A DNA stretch of 64,000 nt from Arboricoccus pini. GTDB taxonomy: Bacteria > Pseudomonadota > Alphaproteobacteria > Geminicoccales > Geminicoccaceae. The DNA is taken from contig NZ_FYEH01000002.1 in assembly GCF_900187945.1 (NCBI RefSeq), positions 248,001 through 312,000 on the forward strand, in the 5' to 3' direction. Positions 10,431 to 18,627 of this stretch are shown here, in pieces. Under the pieces are notes generated by a model. The model was not told the DNA's origin. It saw only the letters and a program-made list of their open reading frames with translations, and did not search any database. Numbering within the stretch: position 1 is the stretch's first letter; the number at the start of each line of letters is the position of its first letter. Position numbers and translations under genes: made by a program.

Positions 10431-10964
10431 CTATTTCTTGCGGAACCGGTCGAGGGCCACGACCTTAGCGCCGTCGTCTGGCGCCCCCTCGTTCTCCTCG
10501 GCCTCGTTTTTCTCGTCGGCCGTATCGGCGCTCGGCGGCGCGCCGTCCTTGAACCCATGAACGATCGCATCACGCGGAGCAGTTGGCAGGCTCACGACCT
10601 GTTGGTCGGGCTCGATCGTGAATTGCAGGCCAAACTCGGCCCCGGGGTCGGCGAAGACCTTGATGGCGCTGAAGGGGATGCGAAGGCGCTCGGGCTGGTT
10701 GTTGAAGCTGAGCGTGACGGCAAAGCCCTCGTCGTCCACTTCCAGCTCCCAGAACTGGTATTGAAGGACGATGGTCATCTCGCCCGGATAGCGCTCCTTG
10801 AGATAGTCGGCGATGTCGACACCAGGATCGCCCGTGCGGAAGGTGATGTAGAAATGATGCGAGCCGACCATGCCCTCGGCGGCCACGCGCTGCAGCACGT
10901 CGCGCACCACGGTCCTGAGCGCTTGCTCCACCAGCCGTCCATATTCGAGTTGCCGCTTCGACAT
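10431..10964 (-). CDS. sspB: SspB-family ClpXP adaptor (stringent starvation protein B homologue)
   Basis: This 177-residue protein matches the alphaproteobacterial SspB/DUF1321 type: [20 protein letters not shown], then [17 protein letters not shown], and [23 protein letters not shown]-. An acidic linker (residues about 140-165) leads to a short basic/hydrophobic tail [11 protein letters not shown], the conserved C-terminal module that docks on ClpX. SspB binds the N-terminal part of the ssrA tag and tethers it to ClpXP. The ATG at 10962-10964 has AAAGGTGG upstream. The gene sits just downstream of the tmRNA gene on the same strand, which fits its role. Confidence 0.88.
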   Translation of the reverse strand: MSKRQLEYGRLVEQALRTVVRDVLQRVAAEGMVGSHHFYITFRTGDPGVDIADYLKERYPGEMTIVLQYQFWELEVDDEGFAVTLSFNNQPERLRIPFSAIKVFADPGAEFGLQFTIEPDQQVVSLPTAPRDAIVHGFKDGAPPSADTADEKNEAEENEGAPDDGAKVVALDRFRKK

Positions 10965-11084
10965 CCCGGCCGAACCACCTTTAGCTGCTGACAACGGCCC
11001 CCATGTCGGCATCGACGAGGAGGCGCCATCCCTTCTGCGACATCCAAGCCCTGGGCCGGTCACGGCCATGAGGGTTCGGCAACG

Positions 11085-11381
11085 AGTGGGGGGCTTCTGT
11101 TGCCCGGCGCCCCCCGAGCCGCGCTTTTCACTGCTGATTAGGCAGCGAGAGCGGTGACCGAACGGTTATCGTTGGCACTTGTATTCGGCCCGATAACGGC
11201 GGAACCATGCCGGGCAAAAGCCGTCCCTTTACCACGCACGTCGATCCTAATTCGCCCCCTCGGTCCCAGCCGAGCAATCACCTCGGCCTCAGTCAAGGAT
11301 GGTGGAGGCGCCGGGCTCTGCCCCCGGGTCCGTAACGCTTATTCTGAACGGCGTTTATCGCCATAGCCGGAGCTACCGGCG
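11085..11381 (-). ncRNA. ssrA: tmRNA, circularly permuted two-piece type
   Basis: On the minus strand the acceptor piece comes first and ends at 11300 with an encoded CCA (CGCCTCC-A-CCA). Its 3' strand pairs perfectly (one G-U) with GGGGGCG at the 5' end of the coding piece, 11259 down to 11253. About 40 bases (11260-11299) form the spacer removed in maturation. The coding piece has the usual GGATCGACG segment and a tag frame at 11176 down to 11138 reading ANDNRSVTALAA-stop. A 7-bp hairpin (11088-11094 with 11109-11115) lies near the 3' end. Outer ends are approximate, the 5' end being placed from the promoter. tmRNA rescues stalled ribosomes and tags the nascent chain for ClpXP. Confidence 0.9.
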
Positions 11382-11387
11382 TCTTTG

Positions 11388-11415
11388 AATATAAGCGGTT
11401 CCGAGGTGCATGCAA
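11388..11415 (-). promoter_or_regulatory. Probable sigma70 promoter of ssrA
   Basis: On the minus strand, -35 TTGCAT (11415-11410), a 16-base spacer and -10 TATATT (11393-11388). This places the start of transcription near 11381, just before the GC-rich hairpin that opens the acceptor piece. Confidence 0.6.
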
Positions 11416-11523
11416 CGGCCGTGGTACCGCATGGGGCGTCAGGCTATCCAACTCTCGACGTCCGGCCTCGCGATGGCCTAGTAGAAGGGCCGCATTGCTC
11501 ATTTCTCACAACCGGAGATAATC

Positions 11524-12555
11524 ATGGCGTTGGACGCGCAAAAAGAGGCCGAGATCGACGCGCTCCGCGCGGAGAGCCAGGAGACCAGGCGCGCCACCGT
11601 CCCAGCCCTCGAGGCACTGCTCTACAAACCTCTGCCCGTCCTCGACCACGGTTTCATCCGCGTCATCGACTATATGGGCGACGATCCCGGCATCGTACAG
11701 GCTGCCCGCGTCAGTTACGGCCGCGGCACCAAACAGGTGAGCAATGACAAAGCGCTCATTAACTATCTCATGCGTCGTCACCACACCTCGCCCTTCGAGA
11801 TGTGCGAAATCAAGCTGCACGTGAAGCTGCCGATCTTCGTAGCCCGGCAGTGGATCCGCCACCGCACCGCCAACGTCAACGAGTACTCGGCGCGCTATTC
11901 GGTCCTGGATCGCGAGTTTTACGTGCCCGACCGGAAGTTCATGAAGCTCATGCAAGTCGAGCGCCAGCAGCAGAGCAACCAAGCCGGCCTCTTCGGTGCC
12001 CTGGACGCCGCTACGCCCGAGCACACGGCCCAGCAATCGACCACCAACAAGCAGGGTCGCGAAGCAGTTCTTGAGAGCGAGGCAGCGGCCCAGGTCCTGC
12101 GCAACATCAAGCGCGTCTCCGAGAGCAGTTTCACGGCCTACGAGAAGCTCCTGGGCGAGGATGGCGAAGGCGGCGTCGAGGGCTTCGGCATCGCCCGCGA
12201 ACTTGCGCGCATGGTGCTGCCGCTCAATACCTACACCCAGTGGTATTGGAAGATCGATCTTCACAACCTCTTGCATTTCACCCGCCTGCGCGCCGATGGC
12301 CACGCGCAGTACGAGATCAGGGCCTATGCCGACCGCCTGATCGAGATCCTGCAGGCTTGGGTCCCGCTGACCTACGCGGCCTTTGCGAACTATCGCAAGG
12401 ACGCGGCCGTCCTCTCGTCCAACGCGCAGGAATTGCTGCGCCGTCATCTGGCCGGTGACACGAATGTCACATTTTCGGATGTGGGCATGACTAAACGGGA
12501 GTGGCTCGAGCTGGTCACATTGTTTCCGGCGCTGGACAAGACCGCGAATACCTGA
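11524..12555 (+). CDS. thyX: Flavin-dependent thymidylate synthase ThyX
   Basis: ThyX makes dTMP from dUMP using FAD, NADPH and methylene-tetrahydrofolate. The signature [13 protein letters not shown] is at residues 112-124, with upstream [20 protein letters not shown] and downstream [14 protein letters not shown] contacting flavin and dUMP. At 343 residues it is much longer than the usual 220-260. The excess is an N-terminal helix of about 30 residues and a Q/A-rich insertion after [10 protein letters not shown]. The ATG has CCGGAGAT upstream. It is divergent from ssrA. No thyA is seen in the window. Confidence 0.93.
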   Translation: MALDAQKEAEIDALRAESQETRRATVPALEALLYKPLPVLDHGFIRVIDYMGDDPGIVQAARVSYGRGTKQVSNDKALINYLMRRHHTSPFEMCEIKLHVKLPIFVARQWIRHRTANVNEYSARYSVLDREFYVPDRKFMKLMQVERQQQSNQAGLFGALDAATPEHTAQQSTTNKQGREAVLESEAAAQVLRNIKRVSESSFTAYEKLLGEDGEGGVEGFGIARELARMVLPLNTYTQWYWKIDLHNLLHFTRLRADGHAQYEIRAYADRLIEILQAWVPLTYAAFANYRKDAAVLSSNAQELLRRHLAGDTNVTFSDVGMTKREWLELVTLFPALDKTANT

Positions 12556-12936
12556 CCGCCAAGGTCTTCGCGCACACCTTTGCCACGTTCTATTGGCGCG
12601 TTCAGGCAACAGGCCGGTGCTTTTCCATCCACTCCACGTGGAACTTGGCTTGCCGCGCAAGATTAAACCTCGCACATGAGGCGGGACGGCAGACCCATCG
12701 CGTGGTCCTCGCGGGCCTTGAGGTGGACTGCTGAATGATTGCCCGCTCGGAAACCGACGAAGGTCGATTGTATTGAAAGAGCCGACGCCATGCCTTCGAC
12801 AGACTTTCGCCCTTGAGGCGAAAATCGACAGGCCATGCATGGAGTCGATCGTCCGGCTTGAATTCGAGTCGCGATTGAGGGGGCCTTGTCCTGTGATCTT
12901 TATAACCTCGCTTTGAAAGAGGGGAGCTCTGCTGCG
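12556..12936. other. Intergenic region before the OmpA-type lipoprotein
   Basis: About 380 bases with no convincing coding sequence. It holds a perfect 7-bp hairpin, TTTCGCC-CTTGA-GGCGAAA, at 12805-12823, perhaps a weak terminator for thyX although the T tract is missing. A TATAAC box near 12900-12905 could be the -10 of the following gene; no clear -35 was found. Confidence 0.35.
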
Positions 12937-13833
12937 ATGAAGAAGCTTCTGTCCACCGTCTCGGTGATGAGCGCGCTGACGCTCCTTGCTGCTTGCGGCA
13001 GCCAGCCGCCGGGCTACACCAACCTGTTCGGCAAGTGGGGCATGCAGTTTCCCGCCGACCGCGACTACAAGGAAGCGACGGCGGCCGGCAGTTCGGTCTC
13101 GGGTGGCGCCTATAATGAGGCTCTCTACAAGGAGACCATGGAGAACGCCGCCTACGAGCATGACAAGATGCAGGACTGGCGGAGCACTATCATCTACTCC
13201 GATCAGGCCAAGAACGTCGCGGCTGGCGGCACCTACGAGCCTTTCGTCCTTAGCGAGTGGCAGCTTCCCGCCGACAAAGTGGACGAGCTCTCCTCGGCCC
13301 GTGCGCGCCTCGTGACGGCGCTTGCCAACGGCTCGACCACCAGCAAGCCCGACGCGGCCGCCCGCGCGCTCGCCAAGTTCAATTGCTGGGTCGAGCAGCA
13401 GCGCGAGAACTTCCAGCCCAAGGACATCGCCTATTGCCGCGATGCCTTCCTGGCGGCTCTCGAGCAGATCGAGACCCAGAAGTCCGAGTTCCCCGAGGTT
13501 GTCTCGCTGAACGCCGACGTGTTTTTCGACTTCGACAAGTCGAAGATCCGCTCCGACGCCCTGCCGGTCCTGAACGACGTCGCCAAGATGCTGGTCGAGG
13601 ACACCAGCACCCAGGTCTTCGTCTGGGGCTTCACCGACACGGCCGGCTCGGCGGCCTATAATCAGCGCCTCTCGGTGCGTCGCGCCCAGTCCGTCGCCGG
13701 CTACCTTGAAAAGCAGGGTGTCACGGCCAACCGCCTGACCATCCAGGGCTTCGGCGAGACCCGTCTGGCCGTACCCACCAAGGACAACACGCCCGAGCAG
13801 GCCAATCGTCGCGTGGAAATCCGTCGCCGCTGA
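12937..13833 (+). CDS. OmpA-family outer-membrane lipoprotein
   Basis: A 298-residue protein with a lipoprotein signal (MKKLLSTVSVMSALTLLAAC, lipid-modified Cys20). Residues about 30-180 form an unassigned domain. A C-terminal OmpA-like peptidoglycan-binding domain follows (VFFDFDKSKIRSDALPVLNDV, then SVRRAQSVAGYLEKQGV and the closing QANRRVEIRRR). It would anchor the outer membrane to the cell wall. The ATG at 12937 gives the clean signal peptide and has GAGGGGAG upstream; an earlier GTG-type start would bury the signal. It is not Pal, because of the large N-terminal domain, and stands alone without tol genes. Confidence 0.85.
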   Translation: MKKLLSTVSVMSALTLLAACGSQPPGYTNLFGKWGMQFPADRDYKEATAAGSSVSGGAYNEALYKETMENAAYEHDKMQDWRSTIIYSDQAKNVAAGGTYEPFVLSEWQLPADKVDELSSARARLVTALANGSTTSKPDAAARALAKFNCWVEQQRENFQPKDIAYCRDAFLAALEQIETQKSEFPEVVSLNADVFFDFDKSKIRSDALPVLNDVAKMLVEDTSTQVFVWGFTDTAGSAAYNQRLSVRRAQSVAGYLEKQGVTANRLTIQGFGETRLAVPTKDNTPEQANRRVEIRRR

Positions 13834-13841
13834 TCCTTGCG

Positions 13842-13889
13842 GCCGTCGTGGCCTGGAACCGCTCATGGGCGGCACCGGGCCACGACGGC
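13842..13889. repeat. 12-bp perfect inverted repeat
   Basis: GCCGTCGTGGCC at 13842-13853 pairs exactly with GGCCACGACGGC at 13878-13889, leaving a 24-base loop. It sits between the lipoprotein stop and the true terminator and probably forms a stabilising 3' UTR hairpin. Confidence 0.6.
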
Positions 13890-13918
13890 ACGAGGACGGA
13901 ACTCTCGTCGCGGCGATC

Positions 13919-13950
13919 AAGGGTGCTTTTCATCAAGCACCCTTTTTCTT
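13919..13950 (+). terminator. Rho-independent terminator after the OmpA-type lipoprotein
   Basis: A 10-bp perfect stem, AAGGGTGCTT / AAGCACCCTT, with a 6-base loop (TTCATC), followed by TTTCTTT. It closes the transcription unit and shields the convergent imuB. Confidence 0.9.
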
Positions 13951-14000
13951 TGCCCGCCGGCTGGCCGATCTCAGTTTCTTCGCTCGGCGCCGGGCCGTCC

Positions 14001-15533
14001 TCAGTCGAAGCGGCCATGCACCACCCAGCCCCCCCAGGCGAGGCTTTGGCTCGCATCCTCGCGACAAAGCCAGAAGCGGCGCCCGTCGCGCAGGATCGCC
14101 ACGACATAGTCCCTGGGAGGCGCCGTCGCGTCCTCCGGCCGCCACCATTCGGGCAGGATTCGCTCCGGCCCCTCCAAAATCCCCACCTCTTCCGGCCGCA
14201 GGCCCAGCGCCTCAGGCCTTGGGCGGGCGGCTAACAGCCGAAGCGGCCGCGGCGAAAGAGGAGGCCAGGCGGTCGCCGTCGCAGGCTCCGCCAGCCGCCG
14301 CTGCCGCACCGCCCGCTCTGGCACGTGGCTGGCCACAGGCTCGAGCCGCACCACCCGGTCAGCCCCCAGCCTGAGCTCCAGTTGATCGGCCAGGCGCGCC
14401 AGATCGGCCGACCTGTCCACACTCTCGCCGGTCCCTCCGGTCTGCGCGGGCTTGAGCGGCATCATCTCCATGATCTGGAGTTCCAGCCTCTCGATACCCT
14501 CCTCCGAGCGCAGCAGCAGGTCCTCCAGTCGTAACCGCAGGAGGCGGCGCAGATGCGCCAGCTCCCGCGTCGGCCGGCCGAGCCCGATCTCCAGCCGTTT
14601 CGCCTGGCCGTGTGGCCGGGTCAACACCAGCACCAGCCGCAAGGCCCCCTGTTCGGCATGCTCGAGCCGCTGGCAGAGAAGCTCCAAAAGCCCCAGCGCC
14701 ACCGCCTCGATATCCTCCGTCCGCCCGATCGGCTGGGCAAAATTCCTGGCCTCGGCCAGAGCGAACGTCTCGGCCACCGGCCGCAGCGGCCAGGGTCGCC
14801 GACCTTCGAGCTGATCCAGCCGGTGCACGATGTCCGCCCCGTAGCGCCGCGCCAAAGCCGCGCGCGGCATCGCCATGACCTGTGCCAGCCGGTGAAAGCC
14901 CAGCCGGTGCAGGGCCCGCCCGGTCCTGGGCTGCAACCGCAAGGCCGCCAGTGGCAGATGCTGCAGCCGCGGATCGGCGGTCTTCAGGATCCGGCGATCA
15001 CCAGCACCGAAACGCGCCCAGGCCCAGGCGGCCAGGGGATCGGCCGCCAGGGCGACCCGCGTCGTCAGGCCCCGCCGTGCCAGAACATCTTGAACCTGCC
15101 AGAGCAAGGCGCGCGCACCGCCAAAGAGATGCAGACAGCCCGCCATGTCGAGGAGCAGGCTGGCACCGCCGCCTTCCTCGCGGGCCTCGATCGCCGCATC
15201 CGCCACGACGATAGGCGACCAGCGCTGGCACCAGCGCGCCAGGGCCTCCAATCCTTCCCGCTCGACCTGCAGGTCGGCCTCGGCGCTAACCAGCGCCGGG
15301 CAGAGCCCGTAGGCATCGGCCAGCCGCATACCGGGCCGCAGCCCCGCCGCCCGCGCGCCGGCATCCACCGCCCGCAGGACCGGCATGCCCGCCTCGGGGG
15401 CTACGAGGACAAAAGGCGCAGGCTCGCCCGGCGTGCCTTCAAGTGCGAGCGAAGCTTTGCCCGTCCTCCGCCGCCTTTGCCACAGCTCCAGGGACCAATG
15501 GCGAAGCCAGATCGAAAGCCAGGGTCCGCTCAT
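14001..15533 (-). CDS. imuB: ImuB, Y-family polymerase-like protein for SOS mutagenesis
   Basis: A 510-residue protein of the DNA polymerase IV/V fold (start SGPWLSIWLRHWSLELW). The usual catalytic D-x-D of Y polymerases is absent at the N-terminus, as in known ImuB proteins, which act as a hub linking ImuA, the beta clamp and DnaE2 rather than as enzymes. The fingers/little-finger region follows (LPLAALRLQPRTGRALHRLGF). The C-terminal half binds partners in known homologues. It overlaps imuA by 95 bp, an unusually long overlap that supports co-translation. The dnaE2 gene that often follows is missing here; the next gene is the convergent OmpA-type lipoprotein. Confidence 0.85.
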   Translation of the reverse strand: MSGPWLSIWLRHWSLELWQRRRRTGKASLALEGTPGEPAPFVLVAPEAGMPVLRAVDAGARAAGLRPGMRLADAYGLCPALVSAEADLQVEREGLEALARWCQRWSPIVVADAAIEAREEGGGASLLLDMAGCLHLFGGARALLWQVQDVLARRGLTTRVALAADPLAAWAWARFGAGDRRILKTADPRLQHLPLAALRLQPRTGRALHRLGFHRLAQVMAMPRAALARRYGADIVHRLDQLEGRRPWPLRPVAETFALAEARNFAQPIGRTEDIEAVALGLLELLCQRLEHAEQGALRLVLVLTRPHGQAKRLEIGLGRPTRELAHLRRLLRLRLEDLLLRSEEGIERLELQIMEMMPLKPAQTGGTGESVDRSADLARLADQLELRLGADRVVRLEPVASHVPERAVRQRRLAEPATATAWPPLSPRPLRLLAARPRPEALGLRPEEVGILEGPERILPEWWRPEDATAPPRDYVVAILRDGRRFWLCREDASQSLAWGGWVVHGRFD

Positions 15534-16320
15534 TCCAGCTTACCGTCCAAAAGCTCGGCTGGGCACCTTTGGCCCGCCACAAAGAGAGCCGGAAGGACGG
15601 CCCGCGCGGCCGCAACCGCCAAGGAGCCGGATCGTCCGCCGCCAGGATCGCCCTCGGCATCGGCTCGGCCCAAAATCGCGTCAACGCTGCATTGGGCGCG
15701 CTCTCCAGCGCACCATGCCGCAAAACCAGCCCGGCCCCACCGCCTGATTCCAGGGCTATCTGCAGCCTTCGACTCGTCACCAGATCGAACGCCTCCGTCT
15801 CGACGACCGTGCACGCCACCGCCTGCGAGCGCATCGCCATCGACGCCGCCCAGAACGTCTCCTCGGCGTCCCGTGCACGGATATGGATGAGCCTTGCCGG
15901 ATCGATCCCGTAGGGCCGCAGGCCCGGCCCATAGAGCTCGCCCTGCAGCCGCGCCAGCCCGTCGCTGCGGCACCAGACCAGGGCACCCTTGCGATCCAGG
16001 AAGCGGCGCGCCATGCCGGCCGTAACGGCGGTCGCCGACGGCCCCGCCACCTCGTGCAGCGCCATGGTCGGCAGCCCGTTCCAAGGGAGCGCCCGGTCGA
16101 TCGGCGCGCCCAGCCTCGCCACCGGCCGTCCATCCACACGGTGGGCCACGCCGCCGCCGCCTTCGATGGCACGAATCCGCGCCTTCAAACCCTCGAGGTC
16201 GACGGCCTGTCCGCATCCATCCCTCTCTTTGGCATTGGCAGCATGGTCATGACCCGAAGGACGGTCATGACCGGCGAAGCGATCATGGAACGACTCTGTC
16301 GACATAGGCTCCAGCCTCAT
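15439..16320 (-). CDS. imuA: ImuA, SOS mutagenesis protein (RecA-like fold)
   Basis: A 293-residue protein resembling ImuA: GLPTMALHEVAGPSATAVTAGMARRFLDRKGALVWC, GRY/GLYGPGL-type segment LYGPGLRPYGIDPARLIHI and the C-terminal RPRGPSFRLSLWRAKG. ImuA is needed with ImuB and DnaE2 for damage-induced mutagenesis. Residue runs resemble a degenerate RecA/SulA core. Either the ATG at 16318-16320 or the one 15 bases in (16305), which has GGAG just ahead, may be the start. A LexA box lies 35 bases upstream, so it is very probably SOS-controlled. Confidence 0.8.
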   Translation of the reverse strand: MRLEPMSTESFHDRFAGHDRPSGHDHAANAKERDGCGQAVDLEGLKARIRAIEGGGGVAHRVDGRPVARLGAPIDRALPWNGLPTMALHEVAGPSATAVTAGMARRFLDRKGALVWCRSDGLARLQGELYGPGLRPYGIDPARLIHIRARDAEETFWAASMAMRSQAVACTVVETEAFDLVTSRRLQIALESGGGAGLVLRHGALESAPNAALTRFWAEPMPRAILAADDPAPWRLRPRGPSFRLSLWRAKGAQPSFWTVSWNERTLAFDLASPLVPGAVAKAAEDGQSFART

Positions 16321-16354
16321 GGAAGAGGAATATCCCGGCGAATGCCCGGTTAAT

Positions 16355-16369
16355 GTTCTCCTTTTGTTC
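16355..16369. promoter_or_regulatory. LexA box (alphaproteobacterial GTTC-N7-GTTC type)
   Basis: GTTC at 16355-16358, seven bases, and GTTC at 16366-16369. This is the direct-repeat operator used by alphaproteobacterial LexA. It lies 35 bases before the imuA start, which places imuA-imuB in the SOS regulon. Confidence 0.85.
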
Positions 16370-16453
16370 TATAAGCCTTGATAAGAGTCAAGCACCTCGG
16401 ACGACCGCGGTCTGCCCGCCTGCCAGGAGCATGTAGCTCGAAGCCGCCATGAC

Positions 16454-17350
16454 TCAGGGCGGCCGACCCGCCCGACCCAGTGCGGTCGACAGCCCTGCCC
16501 GCAGATCGGGCGGCCAAGCTGCCGCATTGAGGTCGACTGGCCGGCCTTCCCGTGCCTGGCGCCGCAAGGCTTCAAGTCGCCTGGCGGCCGCAAAACCGCC
16601 CTCAGGATCGGTCTGCGCCCGTCGTGCCACGGCGTCGAGCAAAGCAAGATCGCAGCCTTCCGCCGTTCCGATCCGCTCTGCCTCGTTCATGACGAGATCG
16701 CGCAGGCGACGGGCCGCCTGGCCGAGCACGCTCGCCTCGCGGCGCGCCGCCCGGCGGATCACGCTGCATGCGAGCTCGGGCGAGGCGCAGGTGCCGGCCC
16801 ACCAGCCGAATTCACCCTGGCCCTGCCGCTCCTCCATCTCGAGAAAAGGATCTGGTCCCTCCGGAACCGCTCCCATGGCCGGCGCGTAAGGCGCGAGCCT
16901 TGCCGCCTCGGCGACATCCGCATCCTGCTGGCGCCGCCATCGGCGCTCCAGCACCTTGGCCGATGGCGGGCGCCGGATCGGCGGCGGATCGGCGGCCATG
17001 GCCCTCATCTCGCCGGCAACCGCTTCGGCCAGTTCCGTCGCCGGATGCTGCCCAGCCCTTACCGCGCCCAGCACGAACGTGACGGCGCGAAGATCACCTC
17101 CCGCCACGGCCAGTTCCAGCATCTCCATGGCCAATTCCGCCAAACGGGCCAGACGCTCGGCCGCCGGCAAGGCCAGCATGGCGCGATAATGGCTGACGAG
17201 GTTGGCAAAGCCACGGTCACGCAAAAGGGCACTTATCGCATGCGGCTCGGCCCGTTCGATAGCGCCCACCTCGGCCGGTGTCGCGCCAGCCGCCAGCCGC
17301 ACGGCCATGCGCCGGCGATCACCGCGTCGCCTGAAGGTGTAGTGCCGCAT
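16454..17350 (-). CDS. Unknown protein with an N-terminal helix-turn-helix-like region
   Basis: A 298-residue soluble protein not recognised. Residues about 15-45 (MAVRLAAGATPAEVGAIERAEP) resemble the DNA-binding helix-turn-helix of small terminase subunits or resolvases. The next 60 residues are a leucine/alanine-rich helical block (ERLARLAELAMEMLELAVAGGDLRA). The rest is helical and rich in A, R and E, with two cysteines (CASPELAC). The ATG at 17350 was chosen because the probable -10 box (17386-17391) would make the other ATG at 17377 leaderless. It could be a regulator; no phage genes are nearby. Confidence 0.5.
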   Translation of the reverse strand: MRHYTFRRRGDRRRMAVRLAAGATPAEVGAIERAEPHAISALLRDRGFANLVSHYRAMLALPAAERLARLAELAMEMLELAVAGGDLRAVTFVLGAVRAGQHPATELAEAVAGEMRAMAADPPPIRRPPSAKVLERRWRRQQDADVAEAARLAPYAPAMGAVPEGPDPFLEMEERQGQGEFGWWAGTCASPELACSVIRRAARREASVLGQAARRLRDLVMNEAERIGTAEGCDLALLDAVARRAQTDPEGGFAAARRLEALRRQAREGRPVDLNAAAWPPDLRAGLSTALGRAGRPP

Positions 17351-17385
17351 GCCGCAACTGCTCGAGGACCAAGTCATACAGGAAT

Positions 17386-17405
17386 GTTATAGGAAATTGT
17401 TCCTA
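17386..17405 (-). promoter_or_regulatory. Candidate promoter overlapped by a palindrome
   Basis: A TATAAC -10 box on the minus strand (17391-17386) abuts and slightly overlaps a perfect palindrome TAGGAA-ATTG-TTCCTA at 17390-17405, with a weak -35 (CTTGTA) 16 bases further upstream. The arrangement suggests a self- or co-regulated promoter for the unknown HTH-like protein. Confidence 0.4.
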
Positions 17406-17602
17406 ATTACAAGCGGCGAACTTAGCCCGTTGCCGGCGCTAGGATCCCACTCTTCTAGCGGCTGGCACCTCGAAAGGCCCATGCCCCATGGCTTAACGCC
17501 AGGGCCACGGGCGACGAGTGCGAAGTCCGGCCAATCTCCCACATTGAACCCGCAGCGTCGTCCCGATTGGCAGGCGCCGACGCAGGTGACCCCTTTGCCG
17601 CC

Positions 17603-18295
17603 CTAGCCCTTCGGGGTGCGCACCAGCCGATAGCCGTCAGGCTCGGTCACCAGAATTGTCACCGTCCCGGCCACGGGCTCGATCTTCTGCCGCAGCCGGT
17701 AGACGTGCGTTTCGAGCGTATGGGTGGTCACGCCGGCATTATAGCCCCAGACCTCGCCCAGGAGCGTCTCGCGCTTCACCGCGCGATCGCCCGCCCGGTA
17801 GAGATATTTCAAGATCGCGGTCTCCTTCTCGGTGAGATGGATCCGCTTGCTGCCCTGGGTCAGCATCTTGGCGGCCGGCCGGAAGCTGTAGGGACCAATC
17901 TCGAAGCTCGCATCGTCGGAGAGCTCGAATTGACGAAGCTGGGCGCGCAGCCTCGCCATCAATACCCCCAGCCTGACGGGCTTGGTAATATAGTCGTTGG
18001 CGCCGCTATCGAGCCCTTCAATCTGGTCGGCGTCGCCGTCATGCCCGGTCAACATGATGATAGGGGCCTTGATTCCCGTCTGACGGAGTTCGCGGCAAAG
18101 GTCGCGGCCGTCGCCATCGGGCAGACCCACATCGACGACAATGCCGTCATAGGGATCGCGCATGAGGTCGCGCGCCTCGGCACAGCTGCCGGCCTGGTCG
18201 ACTGCGAACCCTTCCGTCAAGGCAAGCTGGCCTGCGAGTTCGGCACGGAAAGGCTCGTCATCGTCGACGATGAGGAGACGGTACTGAATAGCCAT
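17603..18295 (-). CDS. OmpR/PhoB-family response regulator
   Basis: A 230-residue two-domain regulator. The receiver (residues 1-120) has the acidic pocket D11/D12, phosphoacceptor D55 (DGIVVDVGLPDGDG), Thr in IMLTGHDG and Lys in ITKPV. The C-terminal winged-helix domain (FEIGPYSFRPAAKML; THTLETHVYRLRQKIEP; TEPDGYRLV) binds DNA. No histidine kinase lies beside it, so it is an orphan and its signal is unknown. It is divergent from the cfa operon, which it might control, but that is only a guess from position. Confidence 0.88.
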   Translation of the reverse strand: MAIQYRLLIVDDDEPFRAELAGQLALTEGFAVDQAGSCAEARDLMRDPYDGIVVDVGLPDGDGRDLCRELRQTGIKAPIIMLTGHDGDADQIEGLDSGANDYITKPVRLGVLMARLRAQLRQFELSDDASFEIGPYSFRPAAKMLTQGSKRIHLTEKETAILKYLYRAGDRAVKRETLLGEVWGYNAGVTTHTLETHVYRLRQKIEPVAGTVTILVTEPDGYRLVRTPKG

Positions 18296-18627
18296 CTTTT
18301 TTTTCGCGCCTTCAGACTGGTGCTACAATTCTTGACCACAGCGATCTGGCAGGCCGCAGGCATGTGTCGCCAGGCAATAATTCCTTAAGCAACACTATCT
18401 GGACGGCACACACCAGATCAGGCTGATCCAAAAGTGGTTGAGAACCGCTTTGGTGCCACAAAAACATCAATTAGAATCCCTTGAGAAGGAGTGTTGCACG
18501 CACTCGCCTTGACGATGCCGCATGTTTGTGGCGGGCGTTCTTCATGTTCGGCGCGCAATCGTGGGCGCGCTTGGTGAACCGTTCTTTGTTGCGACGACGA
18601 TGCAAGCGTCGTCTCCTGAGAGGCTCG
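18296..18627. other. Divergent regulator/cfa intergenic region
   Basis: About 330 bases without a supported gene; the frame of cfa stays open back to 18481 but the extra residues are R-rich and unlike the family. An imperfect palindrome (AAAG-T-GGTT, loop GAG, AACC-G-CTTT) lies at 18431-18451. A run of eight T occurs at 18297-18304, immediately upstream of the regulator start. Confidence 0.4.

Noticed and set aside
11506-13920. A minus-strand frame of about 800 codons across thyX and the lipoprotein
   Set aside because: It lies opposite two recognisable genes, has no ribosome binding site and no family motif.
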